Below are positions 61,380 through 64,000 of a stretch of DNA of 64,000 nucleotides, in pieces. A program made the position numbers and the translations under genes. Every line of letters starts with the position of its first letter. Position 1 is the first letter of the stretch. Location of the stretch: assembly GCA_037178625.1 (NCBI GenBank), contig CM074138.1, positions 1,736,001 to 1,800,000 on the forward strand. The letters are read 5' to 3'. This DNA is from Skeletonema tropicum. Lineage: Eukaryota; Bacillariophyta; Thalassiosirophyceae; Thalassiosirales; Thalassiosiraceae. The notes beneath the pieces are model-generated. The model searched no databases. It was not told the DNA's origin and saw only the letters and a program-made list of their open reading frames with translations.

Positions 61380-61876
61380 CGTCGAACGAAACATCGATAT
61401 CATCACCGCAGATAACGTCACGAGGTCTTCGATTTAGATGGCAATTAGTAGTAAATTATTTCGATGCTCTCTTTTATTTCGGAACACGTTTTGGTGGACA
61501 CGTTGTTTCGAACGATTGGAGAGATGGTGATGGTTAAGATAACCCCTACGCTCATGGTGATGGTGAAGATAACAAAATTCAGTATGCAATAGTAGACTTC
61601 CCTGACTCGGATATACCAGAAGCGGACAAGTTCTTCCCTGATCTCCCGCGTACCTGCATCCCTATACCAATGGTGGAGGAGAGATGTGAAAGGAAGTGTT
61701 GCAGTGTTCGAGCGCTTAGCAACATTTCTTGGGCATCATCGACACAACATCGCGCAGAAATGTTGCTACTGAAGAGGTCAATTCTCCTCTACACGTTGGA
61801 TTTAGCGAATCATCGACTGCACCATTGGATTCAGCGTAAAAAATTGACCCAGAAAGAACTTAGTTTTGGTTTATAG
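61380..61876 (+). pseudogene. Degenerate PIF1-like helicase fragment
   Basis: In one frame, after a stop at about 61536, the sequence reads IQYAIVDFPDSDIPEADKFF, then PDLPRTCIPIPMVEERCERK, CCSVRAL and NISWASSTQHRAEM. This resembles the C-terminal part of PIF1-type helicases (a VVDFP..P.F block, then VPIxP, a C..CC pair, and PLRLAWAxTIHKSQGM), with the final motif scrambled by small changes. Upstream NYFDALFYFGTRFGGHVV is in the same frame across a stop. It is probably a relic of a mobile or multicopy helicase gene. Confidence 0.5.
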
Positions 61877-62299
61877 CTTGCATGTACACCAACGTAACTC
61901 CACTTGGCTGACTTGGCTCACTTGGCTAGTGCATTTGGCGCGCCATTCTCGGTTTTTCCAATGAATCCGAAAGGTACATGCTCGCTAAGCTATCGCTTAT
62001 CGAGACCTCTATGCCTGACGCATGCCGCCTTGGATCCTGACTACGTGGAAGTAGTCAGCCTTGTGAATCTTACTAGTAAAAGTCTATGTCTTGGAATTAG
62101 TACGATTCTGTCCTGTAGCTATCTGAGTCACTCGGCTTTCACGAGCAACTCTCTACCGCTAGCAGCAGCTCTCTCCTTCAAAGAGCTCACAACTACTTCA
62201 GATACGTAAAGTAATACTGTAGTCATCGTTGTTGTCATTACACATCTATTAGCCTGTGTCATTATTTTAAAATAACAAGTGCTCTTGTCGACAAGCACC
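61877..62299. other. No recognised gene
   Basis: An open plus-strand frame (61904-62209) begins MADLAHLASAFGAPFSVF and is Leu/Ser rich without family resemblance. Confidence 0.3.
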
Positions 62300-62453
62300 G
62301 CAGAATGCTACCAGATACCTCAAAACGAGAAGAATCTTCCATCCTGATGAAATATCAGAAGGACTGATCATTATCATGTCGCAAAATGAACTAGCTTTGA
62401 TTTACTTGGCCTACAACACTCTCACCGAGGATAAGCGGCCAAAAGAATCTCAG
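62300..62453 (+). pseudogene. Fragment of a J-domain (DnaJ-like) protein
   Basis: In the frame of the ATG at 62376 but starting upstream: RYLKTRRIFHPDEISEGL contains the HPD motif, followed by ELALIYLAYNTLTEDKR, which matches helix III-IV of J domains. CAGGTAACT at 62452 could be a splice donor. No full gene could be built; the downstream part of the frame (to 62693) is not recognised. Confidence 0.4.
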
Positions 62454-63294
62454 GTAACTCATGGGTACATCGAGGACAAAGAAAAAGTCGTCTTTCCCAT
62501 CTTCCCAGTTGCCAAGGTTGCCAATGGTCGGAAATGGTGGACTATCGATGGCGGATCAACTAACCACGCTAAAACTACGGTAACTTATCATTCCCTTCCT
62601 CACAATGTTGGAACGCACACCTACATGGTGCTCAAACTCGTCGAATTTGAAAGTCTACTCTTCGAACTTGGTTGGGACTGTCACAGGGAATGACTCTCTT
62701 CCGGTATCCTGATACCGGTACGACAGTCATTCTTCCTGTTCACACGTGTCAAGTAGCAACCACGGAATGACTCCGTGATTGATCCTCTCACACAAGATGA
62801 CGTCGCACGTTGGTGCTCCATCATCACCTTTGGGAATAGCCCACTTCTTGCTTCTTACTTCTAAGTAGTAGTAGTCACCATGATATCCAGTGTTCCTAGT
62901 GGTCTCTTCTGGCTCTAGTTGCACAATCAATACCGGTCCTTATTTGCTTGTGACATTATTTATAAATATTTCCATCCAGTTTACTGGGTGCAAAGCGATA
63001 AGATTCTTTCATCGGTCGAAGCGGCCGCTGTGAGACAGGTGAAGAAAATAATCAACGCACATCAACTCAGGGGAGTGGGTGTGTGAACGAAGTCAAAAAC
63101 ACGGTTGATTCACTTCTAGCCAAATTAAAAGTATCCATCCTACCATACGTGGACGTGCGATGAACCCATCAAGATAATGTCTTGAGTGGCGCCTTGTGCA
63201 GTCATGCGTTGGACGGCATGTGATTGAAGTGATTTCGACGTGTTGACACCAATAATACATGAACGAGGCTATGGGGCTGAGGTCATCAACATCA
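62454..63294. other. No recognised gene
   Basis: Continuation of the frame to 62693 (WWTIDGGSTNHAKTTVTYHS) and a short minus frame (62727-62930), neither assignable. GGAATGACTC..GTGA appears twice near 62690 and 62764. Confidence 0.3.
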
Positions 63295-63359
63295 AAAGGA
63301 AAAATGCTATTGAGCGATGGATCCTATGAAAGGAAAATTGCTATTGAGCGATGGATCTC
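63295..63359. repeat. Two-copy tandem repeat, about 33 bp
   Basis: AAAGGAAAA(A/T)TGCTATTGAG followed by CGATGGATC occurs twice in a row. Confidence 0.85.
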
Positions 63360-63722
63360 CTACGATAATAATTAATTATTGCATGTGGGGGGAGAAGCTG
63401 TTCTCTCATCCTACCCTTACATGAAGAGAGGCATCCGCTAAGAGCGATGATAACCTCACATACGAAACCTTATGGTATAGTCTGTGTAAGACGCTAGTCG
63501 CAATGGGCAGACTCTCGGGCCGGAGTGGGAGAGTTAAAGATATGATACATGCTGGTTAAGGATCAGCGTGTGCGTTAATAAAGCTATCGGAGAGTGCATG
63601 TTGTCGTGTGGGCATAACAAGATCGGGAACTTCTGAGTTCGGTCACAAAGAGCCTTGACGCAGCCATCTAGCTAGAGATGGAGTGTTTGGTTATGTGCAG
63701 GTGCCGAGGCTATAATGTTCGT

Positions 63723-64000
63723 CTAAAGTAAGCAATAATCTGTCGAATGCCATACAAGCTGCAAGGCTCCGCGGACAATGGACGATCCTGAAGAAGTGAA
63801 CGTGGCCGGTGGCGAGAGGTTTCACCCGATCTGGTGTCGTAGGTTGGGAGAGACAACGTTGCTGGGGATAAGATTCCTAAAGCCCAAATTAGCCGGAAAC
63901 TGGTGCACTAAGGCACGGCTATTTCTAAAGTAAGCAATAATCTGTCGAATGCCATACAAGCTGCAAGGCTCCGCGGACAATGGACGATCCTGAAGAAGTG
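63723..64000. repeat. Repeat with 202-bp spacing, cut by the window edge
   Basis: CTAAAGTAAGCAATAATCTG and the next 56 bases at 63723-63798 recur, as far as I can see identically, at 63925-64000, where the window ends. The array or the element carrying it continues outside. Confidence 0.85.

Overview
The window looks like nuclear DNA of a centric diatom, probably a Thalassiosira-like species. Most genes have zero or one intron of about 85 to 140 bp with GT..AG ends. At least two proteins carry the diatom bipartite plastid presequence, a signal peptide followed by an AF-type motif (CFAF at 3942, VSAF at 16518). The proteins are eukaryotic housekeeping families. The species assignment is inference.

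0-23 kb is ordinary, compact gene space. In order it holds a small secreted protein, a mitochondrial carnitine/acylcarnitine carrier, the RNase P/MRP subunit POP5, a plastid DprA-like protein, Rab11, a basic mitochondrial protein, a cytochrome b5-fusion front-end desaturase, a two-helix EF-hand protein, a PIN-like/PILS transporter, an LYRM2-like protein, a large plastid protein, an aldo-keto reductase, a SAM-domain protein, a GDAP1-like GST and an ABHD17-like hydrolase.

24-33 kb is a rearranged, gene-poor block. A RING/Sel1/MYND gene is followed by about 7 kb of repeats and degenerate DNA. The same repeat blocks recur at 23.9, 26.5 and 32.5 kb. The 3' end of the MYND gene abuts a relic of the TRMO gene that lies intact at 33-34.4 kb.

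33-43 kb returns to genes: TRMO, the DEAD-box helicase DBP9/DDX56, a two-exon BolA-like gene and a SETD6-like methyltransferase. A fold-back and tRNA-like repeat cluster lies at 38.8-39.25 kb. At 43.3-43.8 kb two 130-bp repeats share a hairpin whose stem changes are compensatory.

44.9-46.6 kb holds an EF-hand gene with an apparent frameshift. 46.8-53.85 kb is a stack of DNA transposons: a PIF/Harbinger-like element with TTA target duplication, a 408-bp MITE with 9-bp duplication, and an outer element with long terminal inverted repeats whose transposase-like reading frame is split into three ORFs at CCATGA junctions. The outer element is interrupted by a complete hAT transposon (8-bp duplication, 840-residue transposase).

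54-56 kb has a sirtuin with a C-terminal ZZ zinc finger, facing RPB6. 56-64 kb is repeat-dominated: an inverted-repeat unit with telomere-like motifs, three successive satellites (145, 187 and about 174 bp), relics of a PIF1-like helicase and a J-domain protein, and a 202-bp-spaced repeat that runs to the window edge.
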